DNA of 64,000 bases from Prochlorococcus sp. AG-363-B04 (GTDB taxonomy: Bacteria > Cyanobacteriota > Cyanobacteriia > PCC-6307 > Cyanobiaceae): the NCBI GenBank assembly GCA_003278465.1, contig QCFC01000006.1, forward strand, positions 22,620 to 86,619. The letters run 5' to 3'. Within the stretch, counting starts at the first letter, position 1. The number at the start of each line of letters is the position of its first letter. Positions 8,160 through 17,530 of the stretch are shown here, one piece after another. The notes beneath the pieces are model-generated. The model ran no database searches, was not told the DNA's origin, and saw only the letters and a list, made by a program, of their open reading frames with translations. The position numbers were made by a program, and so were the translations under genes.

Positions 8160-8732
8160 TCATTTGCTTACTCTTAATATTGAAACTTGAGTTTTATTAA
8201 CTCTCGTTAATAAATACTTATCTGCAAAAGCTCCAAGAAAGGTATGTAGTGCACGGTATACCCCATCTCCCCACCATGAGCCTATAGTATAATCATCAAG
8301 GATGATTAATGAATTCTTATTGGTCATCTTATGGCAATACATTAGATCAAGTAGTACCCCTTCATATGTGTGGTCTCCATCAACATAAAAAAGATCAACT
8401 ATTAATTCCTTATTAAGTTCATAGAAACTTTCAATGCCACCTCTAAAAATAGAGACATTTGGAAATTTATAAAACCTTCTTTTAACCTCTATATATATTT
8501 CATCCATTATTTCCTGGTTAATACTTTGAATACCATACCAGGCATTGTGGTTTTTAAGGGAAACCTTCCATGGGTCAATAAGGTGCAACTTCGATTGTGG
8601 AAAGTGTTCTACAATTTGTGAAGAGAAATCCCCTTTCCATACCCCAATTTCGACTATTGATTTAGGAGTAATTGAGATTAAATCTAATAAGTTTTTGATT
8701 CTGTAGTCCTTGTGGTCTAACTTTTGATTCAC
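8160..8732 (-). CDS. Class I SAM methyltransferase (Methyltransf_24-like)
   Basis: A 190-residue methyltransferase-like protein. Motif I is VEIGVWKGDFS, an acidic residue follows in LHLIDPW, and the conserved segment FYVDGDHTYEGVLLDL together with LIILDDY is characteristic of the Methyltransf_24 group common in surface-glycan clusters. The start is ATG 8732. The stop is TGA at 8160-8162; the same frame then stays open for 30 more basic, protein-like codons (residues such as ILRRKLIRLGF and DIDWF) to a TGA at 8067-8069, which suggests a longer ancestral C-terminus. It stands alone between a pseudogene and the TPR-GT61 gene. Confidence 0.72.
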   Translation of the reverse strand: MNQKLDHKDYRIKNLLDLISITPKSIVEIGVWKGDFSSQIVEHFPQSKLHLIDPWKVSLKNHNAWYGIQSINQEIMDEIYIEVKRRFYKFPNVSIFRGGIESFYELNKELIVDLFYVDGDHTYEGVLLDLMYCHKMTNKNSLIILDDYTIGSWWGDGVYRALHTFLGAFADKYLLTRVNKTQVSILRVSK

Positions 8733-8969
8733 TAGGTGGTGTTTGCTGAATTCTTTATTCTTTAAATTACAGCAGTAGCGTTATTTTAGCTTTTTGCTTA
8801 ACAAAAAATAAATCTTTTTTCTGCCAACACTTTATTAAGTGTATTATCATTAGTTGAATACACACAGATAGTTTACTTGACTTTAATTCACATAAATATT
8901 AGATTTTGTATATAAAAATTAATATTAGCCTCTATTCATCTTTGATATCTAAATTTTATTTAAGTCCAC

Positions 8970-11297
8970 CTATAGAGATATGTTATTTATGAATTTAGCA
9001 ATACTTTTAGATGTGAATTCTTTACTTAATTTCACATCTTTATATGCGCCCCATTTTTCCCCAGTGACTTCTAAGCATTTAATACTTGTATATTCAGTCT
9101 TGAAAGTTTTGAATTGAAGCTCTAAATTTATTTGCATATCTTCTTCTTGATCTCTTATCTTTTTAGAAAGTATAATTAGTTTTAACCTTGGATTCTTGAT
9201 TCCCATAAGCAAATGAAATCCACTACCTTCAGTCCCGGCTATAAACTCTGTATTTTCATATAATTTAATTTGTTTAGAAAAGGTTGTCTTTTCAGGGTAA
9301 ATTATTGTCCAACCATATTCTATTAAATTTTTTTCGATCTCATTCTCTTCGCGAAACTTACGGTGCCTATTATTTAGCTTTGATCTTGACATGTATATTC
9401 TTCTTGGGTGATATTTCGGGATTGTTTGCCCTGTTTTATTAGTAAAATAATCATTGTCTGTAGATATCACCTTTATGTTTTGTATATTCTTTTTATAGAG
9501 ACTAAGATATGAACTTACAACTCTAGCGTGCTCAGGCCTTATGTGATTACGCAAAACCATCGTGGGTTTTGGAATCATCAGTTCTCCTACTCTAATTGGC
9601 AAATCTCCCTCGCCTACATGTAATATATTTTTGGAACTAATATCTAGTAGTTTTGATAATTTATTTTTATACGCTCTAAATCTGTCCGGAATAATTATGG
9701 TTATTTTATTTAGGCTAAAATTTCCTTCCGCCCAGAAAAGCAAAGGATATATACAAGCGCACATTTCAGTTAAAGCATGACCAAAGTGTTTGAAATTTAA
9801 GTATCTTATCCAGATAGCAGTTCTATGTTCTTCTAACGAAGGGTAGATTGACAAGTCAAGCTTCTGTCTAACGCCAAGAGGAAAATCCTTAAAATCAGTA
9901 CCTTTTCCTCTTTCTAATATACTTTCTTCGTAGGGAATCCCCTCACTATTGTGTACTCCAATTATATTAGTTATTATCCCTTCTTTTATTAGGTAATATT
10001 CAAGAGAACTAAAACTTTCCTTCGTTTTACTAATTAGTGAATTATAGTTGTCATTTGAAGTGAAACCTACTGTCTTTAGCTGCTCATAGTCCAAATCGCA
10101 AAAGTATTTTATAGTTCCATATATTCTGGAATCAAGCTTATTTATATTTGGATAATTATCTTCTACCATCTCTATATTATTATGTTCATTATTTTCTTTG
10201 ATTTCCGTAATCCTCGGAATGGAGTCCTTTCCTAGCCCCAGACCTTTAAGCATTTCCATTCCATCAGAAAGATATATATAGGTTTTTTTATCTTCTTTCA
10301 AAGCGAGGGAATTTCTTAGGGAATTTATTCCCTGTTTGATTCTCCCATGTTTTATCAGAGCGAATCCAAGTCCTTGGTATGTTTTCCAGTCTTCTACAAT
10401 TAACAGTGATTTCCGAAAAGACTCAATTGCTGATTCATATTTATTGGTTTTGAGTTGAGCCCATCCTAGGTTAAGGTATGCATTCCATTCTTCTATCATT
10501 CCAATAGACTTTTCAAAATTATCAATTGCTTCAATATATTGTTTATTTCTATATAGAGCACATCCTAGGCCCTTATATGAAGCCCAGTTTACTTTGATAT
10601 CAAGTGAATTTTGGAAGGCTATTATTGCTTCTTCGGTTTTATTATTTTTATATAGAGCCGATCCAAGTTCTCGATAGGTAATCCAGTCTTTTTTTATTTC
10701 AATTGACTTTCTAAGAGCCTTGATTGCGTCTTCAAATTGGTTATCTCTATTAAGAGCACATCCAAGACCTCTGTATGAGCCCCAGTTCTCTTTGGTCGAT
10801 AGAGATATTTTATAAGCTTTAATAGCACCTTTAAAATTTCCTGTTTTATATAGGACTGAGCCAAGCTCACGATATGTTGCCCAATCTTTTTTTTGTTTTA
10901 AAGCTTCTTCGAATGCCTGAATTGAATTTTCGAATTGGTTAGTCTTATATAGTAACGTTCCCATTTGATGATATGACTGCCAATTTTTTTTAAGTGTTAA
11001 TGATTTACTAATTGCCTCTATTGCTTCTGGATATCGATTTTTTTTGTTTAGGTTATATCCTAGCCCAAGGTAGGAATTCCAGTCTTCTTTCAATGCAATA
11101 GATTTTTGAAAGGCTTCAATCGCACTGGTGAATTTTTGTTGATAGGTTAGGGCCCAGCCAAGGCCAAGGTATGCATTCCAGTCTTCTTTTATAGCAAGAG
11201 CCTTATGGAATGCTTCGATTGCCCCTTGATAGTCCTTTCTCTGATATTTGCCTGAAGCAAATTTTAGTAACCCTTCCAGAGTAGTCGCCTGTGACAT
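8970..11297 (-). CDS. TPR-array protein with C-terminal GT61 (DUF563) glycosyltransferase domain
   Basis: A 775-residue fusion. Residues ~1-350 contain about ten tandem TPR-like units of exactly 33 residues, each of the pattern Y-x-x-L-G-x-x-L...A-I-x-A-F-x-x-S-L-x-x-K-x-D/N-W, so a tryptophan closes nearly every unit. After a linker (~350-450) the C-terminal half has the GT61/DUF563 marks: HFGHALTEM, YMSRSK, EEN, and GTEGSGFHLLMG. GT61 enzymes transfer xylose, GlcNAc or related sugars in eukaryotes, and many bacterial homologues sit in glycan loci. The TPR part may bind partners or acceptor. It starts at ATG 11297 and is probably cytoplasmic, since no signal peptide is seen. Confidence 0.8.
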   Translation of the reverse strand: MSQATTLEGLLKFASGKYQRKDYQGAIEAFHKALAIKEDWNAYLGLGWALTYQQKFTSAIEAFQKSIALKEDWNSYLGLGYNLNKKNRYPEAIEAISKSLTLKKNWQSYHQMGTLLYKTNQFENSIQAFEEALKQKKDWATYRELGSVLYKTGNFKGAIKAYKISLSTKENWGSYRGLGCALNRDNQFEDAIKALRKSIEIKKDWITYRELGSALYKNNKTEEAIIAFQNSLDIKVNWASYKGLGCALYRNKQYIEAIDNFEKSIGMIEEWNAYLNLGWAQLKTNKYESAIESFRKSLLIVEDWKTYQGLGFALIKHGRIKQGINSLRNSLALKEDKKTYIYLSDGMEMLKGLGLGKDSIPRITEIKENNEHNNIEMVEDNYPNINKLDSRIYGTIKYFCDLDYEQLKTVGFTSNDNYNSLISKTKESFSSLEYYLIKEGIITNIIGVHNSEGIPYEESILERGKGTDFKDFPLGVRQKLDLSIYPSLEEHRTAIWIRYLNFKHFGHALTEMCACIYPLLFWAEGNFSLNKITIIIPDRFRAYKNKLSKLLDISSKNILHVGEGDLPIRVGELMIPKPTMVLRNHIRPEHARVVSSYLSLYKKNIQNIKVISTDNDYFTNKTGQTIPKYHPRRIYMSRSKLNNRHRKFREENEIEKNLIEYGWTIIYPEKTTFSKQIKLYENTEFIAGTEGSGFHLLMGIKNPRLKLIILSKKIRDQEEDMQINLELQFKTFKTEYTSIKCLEVTGEKWGAYKDVKLSKEFTSKSIAKFINNISL

Positions 11298-11482
11298 GTC
11301 AAGTCATTGCTTGCCATCAAATTGAGGCTGAGTGAAATACTGAGCAAAAGCCTACTCTGACTATATAAAAAAGCTAAGTAAGAGGCCACAATTACTGCAA
11401 CAGCTTAATTACATTGAACCAGCGACGAATAGAGTAATTTTGCCTAGTGACTATTAGGTAGCTCCGTTTGTAGAACTAAGAA

Positions 11483-11568
11483 TGTCAGGCCACTACGCAT
11501 ATGATGAAAACGGCCCTGACATAAAGAGAGAGGCGCCCTATTGTCCCCATTATAAGGGTGCCTTTCTT
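11483..11568 (+). ncRNA. Candidate structured small RNA: two tandem hairpins ending in a U-rich tail
   Basis: Hairpin 1 pairs TGTCAGGCC (11483-11491) with GGCCCTGACA (11512-11521), one bulge. Hairpin 2 pairs GGCGCCCT (11532-11539) with AGGGTGCC (11555-11562), one G-U pair, and is followed by TTTCTT (11563-11568), so it looks like an intrinsic terminator on the plus strand. No gene lies upstream on that strand, because 8970-11297 is on the minus strand. A small RNA initiating around 11400-11470 is therefore the simplest reading. No known family was recognised. Confidence 0.4.
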
Positions 11569-11697
11569 AATCCCAAAATCAAGTCCTTTGATTATGGATT
11601 TTTGAACTAAATTAATTAGGATCAGTTTAAAGTTGGAGTATGTATTTGCTTTTCCATTCCTAGCCAGTGACACTTACCAGTAACAATAAAAACAGTT

Positions 11698-12510
11698 ATG
11701 AATAAAAACAAAATACATTTAAACGAATTCTTGAAATCGATGAAGACCTTAGCAGCTCAATTGGGTTACAAATTAGTACGCACGGATATTTACAATGAAT
11801 TAATTAAAAATAATGATGACATGAATTTTGTTAAGTCTATAGATGAAAAATTTCAAAACAAAGCATTCCAGTTATTAAGGGACTCTAAATCTCAATTTAG
11901 ACAAGACCTTTTTACTTTGGCTCAATTAGGTTTTAAACGAAATGGTTATTTTGTAGAGTTTGGAGCTGCAGATGGTTTGGTTTCTTCTAATTCCTATTTA
12001 TTAGAGAGAGAGTTTGGATGGGAAGGAATCTTAGCTGAACCAGCATTATTTTGGCATGATGGTTTAAAGAGGAATCGTTCAGCAAATATAGAAACTAAAT
12101 GTGTATGGAGGTCAACAGGGGAACAACTATTATTTAACGAAACAAATACAATGAAGCAATTATCAACTTTGGATTCTTTCAATGGTGCAGATGGCAATGG
12201 TAAATTCAGAACAAAAGGTCATAAGTATCTAGTAGAAACAATATCATTATTAGATTTACTTAGAAAATATGATGCTCCAGCTCAGATTGATTATTTATCA
12301 ATAGATACTGAAGGAAGTGAATATGAAATACTCAAGGATTTTGATTTTAATAAATATAGTTTTAATGTTATCACTTGTGAACATAATTACTCCCCTATTA
12401 GGAATGAAATATATACTCTGCTAATTAGTAAAGGATATAAAAGGACATTTACAGAATTTTCAAAAGTGGATGATTGGTATGTTTTAGAAACTAATACACT
12501 AAATATATGA
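11698..12510 (+). CDS. FkbM-family SAM-dependent methyltransferase
   Basis: A 270-residue FkbM-type enzyme. The N-terminus leads to SQFRQDLFTLAQLGF, motif I is YFVEFGAADGLVSSNS, and WEGILAEPA is the typical next strand. The FkbM-characteristic IDYLSIDTEGSEYEIL appears before the C-terminal VITCEHNY. Family members O-methylate sugar hydroxyls or secondary metabolites; in a glycan island a sugar hydroxyl is the likely acceptor. The start is ATG 11698, 130 bases after the hairpin pair. It is monocistronic, with a convergent small gene downstream. It belongs to the same superfamily as the pseudogene at 7460-7813 but is a different subgroup and intact. Confidence 0.85.
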   Translation: MNKNKIHLNEFLKSMKTLAAQLGYKLVRTDIYNELIKNNDDMNFVKSIDEKFQNKAFQLLRDSKSQFRQDLFTLAQLGFKRNGYFVEFGAADGLVSSNSYLLEREFGWEGILAEPALFWHDGLKRNRSANIETKCVWRSTGEQLLFNETNTMKQLSTLDSFNGADGNGKFRTKGHKYLVETISLLDLLRKYDAPAQIDYLSIDTEGSEYEILKDFDFNKYSFNVITCEHNYSPIRNEIYTLLISKGYKRTFTEFSKVDDWYVLETNTLNI

Positions 12511-12582
12511 AAAATAGAATGTATAGATAATCTTATTAATAACTTAATTAGATAAAATAATTATTTAGGAACTTGTTGCTTA

Positions 12583-12939
12583 TTACCACATATCAGTATT
12601 AGTTTCTTTCTCCTCATTTTTTCTATTTTCAAGGATTTTTAGGCGTTCTAAGAACTCTTCTTGTTCAGGATTGATAATTTCTTGATTTTTATTTGTATTA
12701 ATTACATGTTGCAATTTTATTTCAAAATCATCTTTGAAATGATCTTTCATCTCTTTCCATACTTCACGCTCCTCATCACCACCTACAGTTCCATTAACTT
12801 GAAGATCAAGTACTTCCTTGACGAAATTCTTTAGTTCTTCATGCGTCATTTTATTTATACGGCTTTCTATATAGATGCCTTTAAGTTGTTGTAATTGATA
12901 TTTCGTTAGATTTTTGTAATTAATCTCATCATTCTTCAT
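12583..12939 (-). CDS. Conserved small hypothetical protein, charged and helical
   Basis: A 118-residue acidic/basic-rich protein with no membrane segment or signal peptide. It begins MKNDEINYKNLTKYQLQQLKG, contains MTHEELKNFVKEVL and an acidic patch GGDEEREVWKEMKDHF, then a probable coiled coil (EEFLERLKILENRKNEEKE). I recall similar small proteins in marine Synechococcus and Prochlorococcus, so it is likely a real gene of unknown function. A 7-base inverted repeat (CGGATAT/ATATCCG, 12948-12954 and 12979-12985) sits just upstream of its start and could be a regulatory site. Confidence 0.6.
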   Translation of the reverse strand: MKNDEINYKNLTKYQLQQLKGIYIESRINKMTHEELKNFVKEVLDLQVNGTVGGDEEREVWKEMKDHFKDDFEIKLQHVINTNKNQEIINPEQEEFLERLKILENRKNEEKETNTDMW

Positions 12940-13287
12940 AATAAGAACGGATATATATACTAATTATCTACCATTCTAATATCCGATATGCAAAGAGTAT
13001 TACTTTATAATATTTTATTAAGGGATTAACAAATACGTTAATATTATGAATAATAATTATTTTTTTAGCTCTCTTACGATGATGGCCAGGTAATTATCTA
13101 AATATATATTCAATCTTTTGGATCTTGAAGCTTGGTTTCATCAGGTCTCTTTCAGTCTTAACCTGATTGATTTTAAGTATATATACGTATCTAAATTTCT
13201 GCAAAATTTCTAATTCCATAATTCCTCATTAATGTATAATATTTATTATTGAGGTAATTCTATTTCCATTAATTTAATGCGCACCAC
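12940..13287. other. AT-rich intergenic region between divergent genes
   Basis: About 350 bases between the divergent starts at 12939 (minus) and 13288 (plus). It holds the inverted repeat CGGATAT/ATATCCG (12948-12985) and long A/T runs. I see no open reading frame with coding character and no convincing RNA structure. It probably contains the promoters of both neighbours. Confidence 0.4.
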
Positions 13288-14316
13288 ATGAGAAAGCAAG
13301 CTCTTAGGGCTTCTGAGGCGTTAAGTGTTGGCGCTTCAATGGCCGATCTTGATGAACTAGAGATTACAACAGTTTTAGGATGTCCTGTAGATTGTAACTA
13401 TTGTCCCCAATCTCAATTGCGTCAGACAAAGGGTAATAGAAAAAATAGACTAGAGCTTGGTGATTTTAGGAAAGCATTGGGTAATTTGGATATTGATTGT
13501 CGAATTTCATGGACAGGTTATTCGGAGCCATGTCTATCGCAGGATCTTCCAGAAATGATGATCTCAGCTATGGATAATAGAAGAGACCAAGTTATATCAA
13601 CAACTCTAAATGGCAATAAGGATAGTATTGACTGGATTATTAGGAACCCTATTTGTAAATTGTTTGTTTTACATCTACCTGATGGTCAGAATAATATGAA
13701 AGGCTTGAAAATAGATTCTAGTTATATAAACAATCTAAAATTGGCGATAGAGTCATATTTAAAGTCAGGAAATATCGGCAGAATTAGAATTATGGTTTTT
13801 GGCAATAAATTGAGGGCAGAAGTTTCAGATATTGTTAAATACTACTATCAAAAGGGATTACTAACGCCACGTAATTTTAAAATATCTACAGAACCCTCTT
13901 CAAGAGTAGATGGCGTTCAACATGTTCAAGGAATGAAATTAGTTAAGGATTCTTTAGGAAATTATAATAAAGTTTCTTCAATGGGATACCTATGTACAAA
14001 AAGGAAGCTTAACCAACCAGTACTTCTCCCTGATGGATCTCTAAATATATGTAGTTTTGATTATGGATTTAGAGGAATTTACGGGAACTTATTTAAAGAT
14101 AAATATTCTAAGATCCGAAAGGAATGGATTCATCATATAAAAAGTACCTATTCCCTAGGTTCTTTAAATCCTTGTACTAAATGTGAACACTATGTTCCAT
14201 ATGAGTATTTATCAAAATACACCAAATATCAAGAAAAGGATAGCCCCTATGTTGCTTGGTTTGATACTAAATTAACATTAGAGGAAAGTATATTGAGAGC
14301 AATCAATATTTCCTGA
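13288..14316 (+). CDS. Radical SAM protein with SPASM-like C-terminal cysteines
   Basis: A 342-residue radical SAM enzyme. The CxxxCxxC cluster motif is C32, C36, C39 in GCPVDCNYCPQ, and the barrel contains the WTGYSEP segment typical of SPASM-type proteins. C-terminal cysteines in GYLCTKRK, LNICSFDYG and NPCTKCEHY suggest auxiliary Fe-S binding as in SPASM/twitch domains. The internal Met18 (13339) is an alternative start, but the longer form is kept. Related proteins in glycan clusters modify sugars, peptides or cofactors. No precursor peptide is recognisable next door, so the substrate is unknown. It is transcribed alone. Confidence 0.8.
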   Translation: MRKQALRASEALSVGASMADLDELEITTVLGCPVDCNYCPQSQLRQTKGNRKNRLELGDFRKALGNLDIDCRISWTGYSEPCLSQDLPEMMISAMDNRRDQVISTTLNGNKDSIDWIIRNPICKLFVLHLPDGQNNMKGLKIDSSYINNLKLAIESYLKSGNIGRIRIMVFGNKLRAEVSDIVKYYYQKGLLTPRNFKISTEPSSRVDGVQHVQGMKLVKDSLGNYNKVSSMGYLCTKRKLNQPVLLPDGSLNICSFDYGFRGIYGNLFKDKYSKIRKEWIHHIKSTYSLGSLNPCTKCEHYVPYEYLSKYTKYQEKDSPYVAWFDTKLTLEESILRAINIS

Positions 14317-14487
14317 TAAGATTATAATTACTTTAATTAGTAGTTATCAATTTACTACGAAATTTTTAATAACAGGTTTCTATGATTTCTATATAAAAGG
14401 TATTCTAAGTTGGTTAAACAATCCTTACGCTATTAAAAAACTCTATTATACATAAGGGTCAAATAGGGTTTACAGAGATTTATGTGC

Positions 14488-16830
14488 TTAGCTAGTTATA
14501 TTCCTTTTCTTTACCCAGAACTGGTACATTGCTTTGAATGTGTCAGGTTTGATTTCTTCAAAATTGATCCAGTTTAGTAATTCTATTTGTTTTTGATCAT
14601 TGCTATAGAACTCCTGATAGCTCTCTTTGATATCTTTCCCTATAACAAAACCTAAAAACTCAAGATTATTTGAAGTGATTAAGTTAATTAATTCAGAAAT
14701 ATGAAATTGATATTCCTGTACATGCAGGCAAAGATCCCTAAACATTGACATAGTGTAGAAGTCAGACCATTTAGTTATTTCATAGAAGTCCTTGTAGTTA
14801 CTTCTCATAATACGGTTTCTAAAACATCTTATACCATTATTACTAATTCCTTCTTCACTTTCACGGAATGATTGTCTAATACTATTTACAATTGTTCTTG
14901 CATTCTTACTATATAAACCTAACTTTATAAATCCATCATCGTCTAATACATTAATTAGTTTTTTAAGACCATCATTAGGAGAACGCATATGGTGAAGCAC
15001 ACCTGAGCATTCTATTAAATCGAATTTTTGATTTAATTTATCTAGATTCAAAATATCCATTTGTATAAAGTCTATATTATTAACACCTATTTCTTGAGTT
15101 TTCCTTTTTGCATAGCACAAACTTGCTTTACTAAGATCAATAGCTGTTATAGATGCATTTTGATACCTTAATGCATCCATAACTTGGAGACCTGTGCCGC
15201 ATCCAGCTATAAGAACTTTGTAATTAGTCTTGTTCACATTACTTTCTATTTTATTTGGCGTGATTTCACTATTAATTGCTGCAAATATATTTATTTGATT
15301 ACTTGTAAATGAAGAGGTATATCTCCATCTAGGATAAGGGTTGTCTTCATATTGGATTTTAACTGCTTTAGAAATAGTATCATTGATCATATCTACGGAT
15401 CGTATTGTTTTTTCTATCATACTTTCATGTATTGGCTCTTTAAATTGAATGTCTAATAGTTCATTTATATTCAGATTCTTGGAAACAAATGAATCGACTA
15501 GATTATATACTTTATTCAATTCTATTAATGGGATGTAGCATGCCAATATTGCAATTTTTGCATCATTTATATTATTAATTGATAGGTTGATTTTTAAATC
15601 TGCGAGCATATTTATTTCATCATCGGTTAATTCGAATACATACTCATTAAGATAGCAGTTTTGAGCAAGTGCACTAATAAAATTAGTTATTTTCTTGCTT
15701 AAAATAAAATTGTGTTCTATCGAATAAACAAGTAGTTCTTTACGTAATTGTGTTAGTATCCTTTCCCATCTGATATCCGCAAATGGCAATAGCTTCAATG
15801 CCTTTGAAATTATATTATCATTAATTAGCCTTTCAAGTACTTCATTTTGAATGAGCATACCTTTAAGTTTCTCGATGTTATTTAGATGCTCTTTCAGGAC
15901 AAACTCGCTAATAATTTTAAAAAGACCTACGTGCTCAATATCCTTCCTATCGAGTAATAAGCATATTAGCTCTATTACAAGTTCCCTTCTAACTATAGAG
16001 ATGTCAGATTCACATAGAATAGAATAGATAAGTATATACGCGGAACTATTATCAGGAGATATCTCAGTCTCCTTTCTAGCATGAAATATTGCTTCTTTAA
16101 TATTTCCCTTTTCTTTTAAAATCACTGCCAAATTTCTATTCGCATCTGCAATATCACTGTCTAGAGATAAGGCTTTTCTTGTGGCAGCTTCTGCATCTTC
16201 TATTAATCCTTCTTCTTTTAGTATTGTCCCTAGATTCAGAAATATATCTGCTCTGTTACTATTAAGTTTAATTGCTTCAGTTAATTCTTTCTTTGCCCTC
16301 TTATTATTCCCAATATCTCTTAGGATAATAGCAAGATTAATCTTAGCATCTATAAAATTTTTATCTAGTTCTATAGCTTTTTGCATATTAGATATAGCTT
16401 CTTTAATTTCTCCTTTCTCTTTGCATATTAATCCTAGATTATTATAGGCATTAATAAGTTTGGGATTTCTATCAATTACCTTATTTATGAGTTCTTCAGC
16501 TTTGTCAAGGTTGCCATTGGTTAAATATATGTAACTTAAGTTGCAGGCAGAAATTGAATGATTAGGGAATCGCCTAATACATTGCTCGTATAAATGCTTT
16601 GCTTTTGTAAGCCTTTTAGTCTGTTCACATATTAGTGCATAATTTGAAATTATGTCTGGATCATCAATACCTATATCTAGTAAATGTAAATAATACTTCT
16701 CTGCTTTTGCAAGTTTACCTAATGCATGAAAATTTATTGCCAATTCTTTTATTTTATTAGCTGACAGTCCATTTAATTTTTTGGAATTCGTATTTCTCGA
16801 TTTCTTCTGTTTTTGTCCAAATCCGTTCAC
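14488..16830 (-). CDS. TPR-repeat protein with C-terminal class I methyltransferase domain
   Basis: A 780-residue protein with a GTG start at 16830. Residues ~25-270 hold about seven canonical 34-residue TPRs (units such as NAYNNLGLICKEKGEIKEAI). A helical middle part ends in the motif EDNPYPRWRY, after which a class I methyltransferase core appears: YKVLIAGCGTGLQ (motif I), ITAIDLS, and FDLIECSGVLHHM (motif IV). The C-terminal ~120 residues are family-specific. It is a modular glycan-modification protein related in design to the TPR-GT61 and TPR-GT9 genes nearby. Predicted cytoplasmic; the methyl acceptor is unknown. Confidence 0.78.
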   Translation of the reverse strand: MNGFGQKQKKSRNTNSKKLNGLSANKIKELAINFHALGKLAKAEKYYLHLLDIGIDDPDIISNYALICEQTKRLTKAKHLYEQCIRRFPNHSISACNLSYIYLTNGNLDKAEELINKVIDRNPKLINAYNNLGLICKEKGEIKEAISNMQKAIELDKNFIDAKINLAIILRDIGNNKRAKKELTEAIKLNSNRADIFLNLGTILKEEGLIEDAEAATRKALSLDSDIADANRNLAVILKEKGNIKEAIFHARKETEISPDNSSAYILIYSILCESDISIVRRELVIELICLLLDRKDIEHVGLFKIISEFVLKEHLNNIEKLKGMLIQNEVLERLINDNIISKALKLLPFADIRWERILTQLRKELLVYSIEHNFILSKKITNFISALAQNCYLNEYVFELTDDEINMLADLKINLSINNINDAKIAILACYIPLIELNKVYNLVDSFVSKNLNINELLDIQFKEPIHESMIEKTIRSVDMINDTISKAVKIQYEDNPYPRWRYTSSFTSNQINIFAAINSEITPNKIESNVNKTNYKVLIAGCGTGLQVMDALRYQNASITAIDLSKASLCYAKRKTQEIGVNNIDFIQMDILNLDKLNQKFDLIECSGVLHHMRSPNDGLKKLINVLDDDGFIKLGLYSKNARTIVNSIRQSFRESEEGISNNGIRCFRNRIMRSNYKDFYEITKWSDFYTMSMFRDLCLHVQEYQFHISELINLITSNNLEFLGFVIGKDIKESYQEFYSNDQKQIELLNWINFEEIKPDTFKAMYQFWVKKRNITS

Positions 16831-16938
16831 GAATCTATAAAATACTCAATCTATTCTAATAGAAGATATCATTTATTATGTGTATTCACTTATTAATTTA
16901 AATTTTGAATTGTTTTATTCTCTCAGTTGATTTACGTG

Positions 16939-17427
16939 TTAGTTTATTACTAGCTTGATTTGATGTATTATTGCCCCACTATATTCGTAAATATGCTTTT
17001 TATTTCTTTTGATCGACAAGTTATACGGATTGGTAAATATATTAAATAGGACTTTCAAAAATATATGTATATTAATACTCTTCTTCCTTTTTGGAATGTC
17101 TCCGTTTTTCAGCATTTCAAGTGTACTAGCATTTACCAAATCATGATATTTGAGGAATTCTAATACTTTAAGCCTTTCGGCTTCATTGATGCAGCTGAGA
17201 AGAATTAGTAAACTTCTTATCTGTGAAATCTCACCATTCATAATCTCAAGCAAGCATGTTTGATAAATTGTTTCCCATTTATATGGTTCATGTAAGAATA
17301 AAATTGATGCTTTACTGTGTTCGTTAGCGATAGAGAGCCTTTTCGCCTCATCAAAATCTGTTTGTTGTGAAAGCCAATACCATCTTATTGGAGAGCTGTT
17401 ATGGATATTATTACTAATGTCTTTCAT
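16939..17427 (-). CDS. Hypothetical protein, 162 residues
   Basis: Not recognised. It starts at ATG 17427 and reads a mostly alpha-helical protein with Trp-rich N-terminus (SPIRWYWLSQQTDF), a Leu/Ile-rich centre (SLLILLSCINEAERLKVLEFL) and a basic C-terminal half (PKRKKSINIHIF, SIKRNKKHIY). No signal peptide or convincing membrane span is seen. It lies divergently to the glycosyltransferase-like gene at 17531 and 108 bases before the start of the TPR-methyltransferase on the same strand. AT-rich codon use matches the rest of the island. It may be a partner protein of the glycan machinery or a fragment of a larger gene. Confidence 0.5.
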   Translation of the reverse strand: MKDISNNIHNSSPIRWYWLSQQTDFDEAKRLSIANEHSKASILFLHEPYKWETIYQTCLLEIMNGEISQIRSLLILLSCINEAERLKVLEFLKYHDLVNASTLEMLKNGDIPKRKKSINIHIFLKVLFNIFTNPYNLSIKRNKKHIYEYSGAIIHQIKLVIN

Positions 17428-17530
17428 TAACTTATATTTTCATAAATAGAATTCAGAATTTCAAATTTAAGTTGGTTCTTCATCTAAGATAAGTTTATAA
17501 AAATAGCTGTTACCCATTTTATATCCCGAT

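Noticed and set aside
7460..8162. TGA recoding (to Trp or selenocysteine) in the island
   Set aside because: Intact genes around it end at TGA and use TGG for Trp; the TGAs replace Gly and Leu positions, and no recoding element is visible.
9000..11297. CRISPR-like regular 99-base repeats
   Set aside because: The repeats are in frame within a TPR coding region with no conserved palindromic repeat or spacers.
11485..11673. 62-codon minus-strand open frame in the 11.3-11.7 kb gap
   Set aside because: It runs through the two hairpins and has no family resemblance; RNA structure explains the region better.
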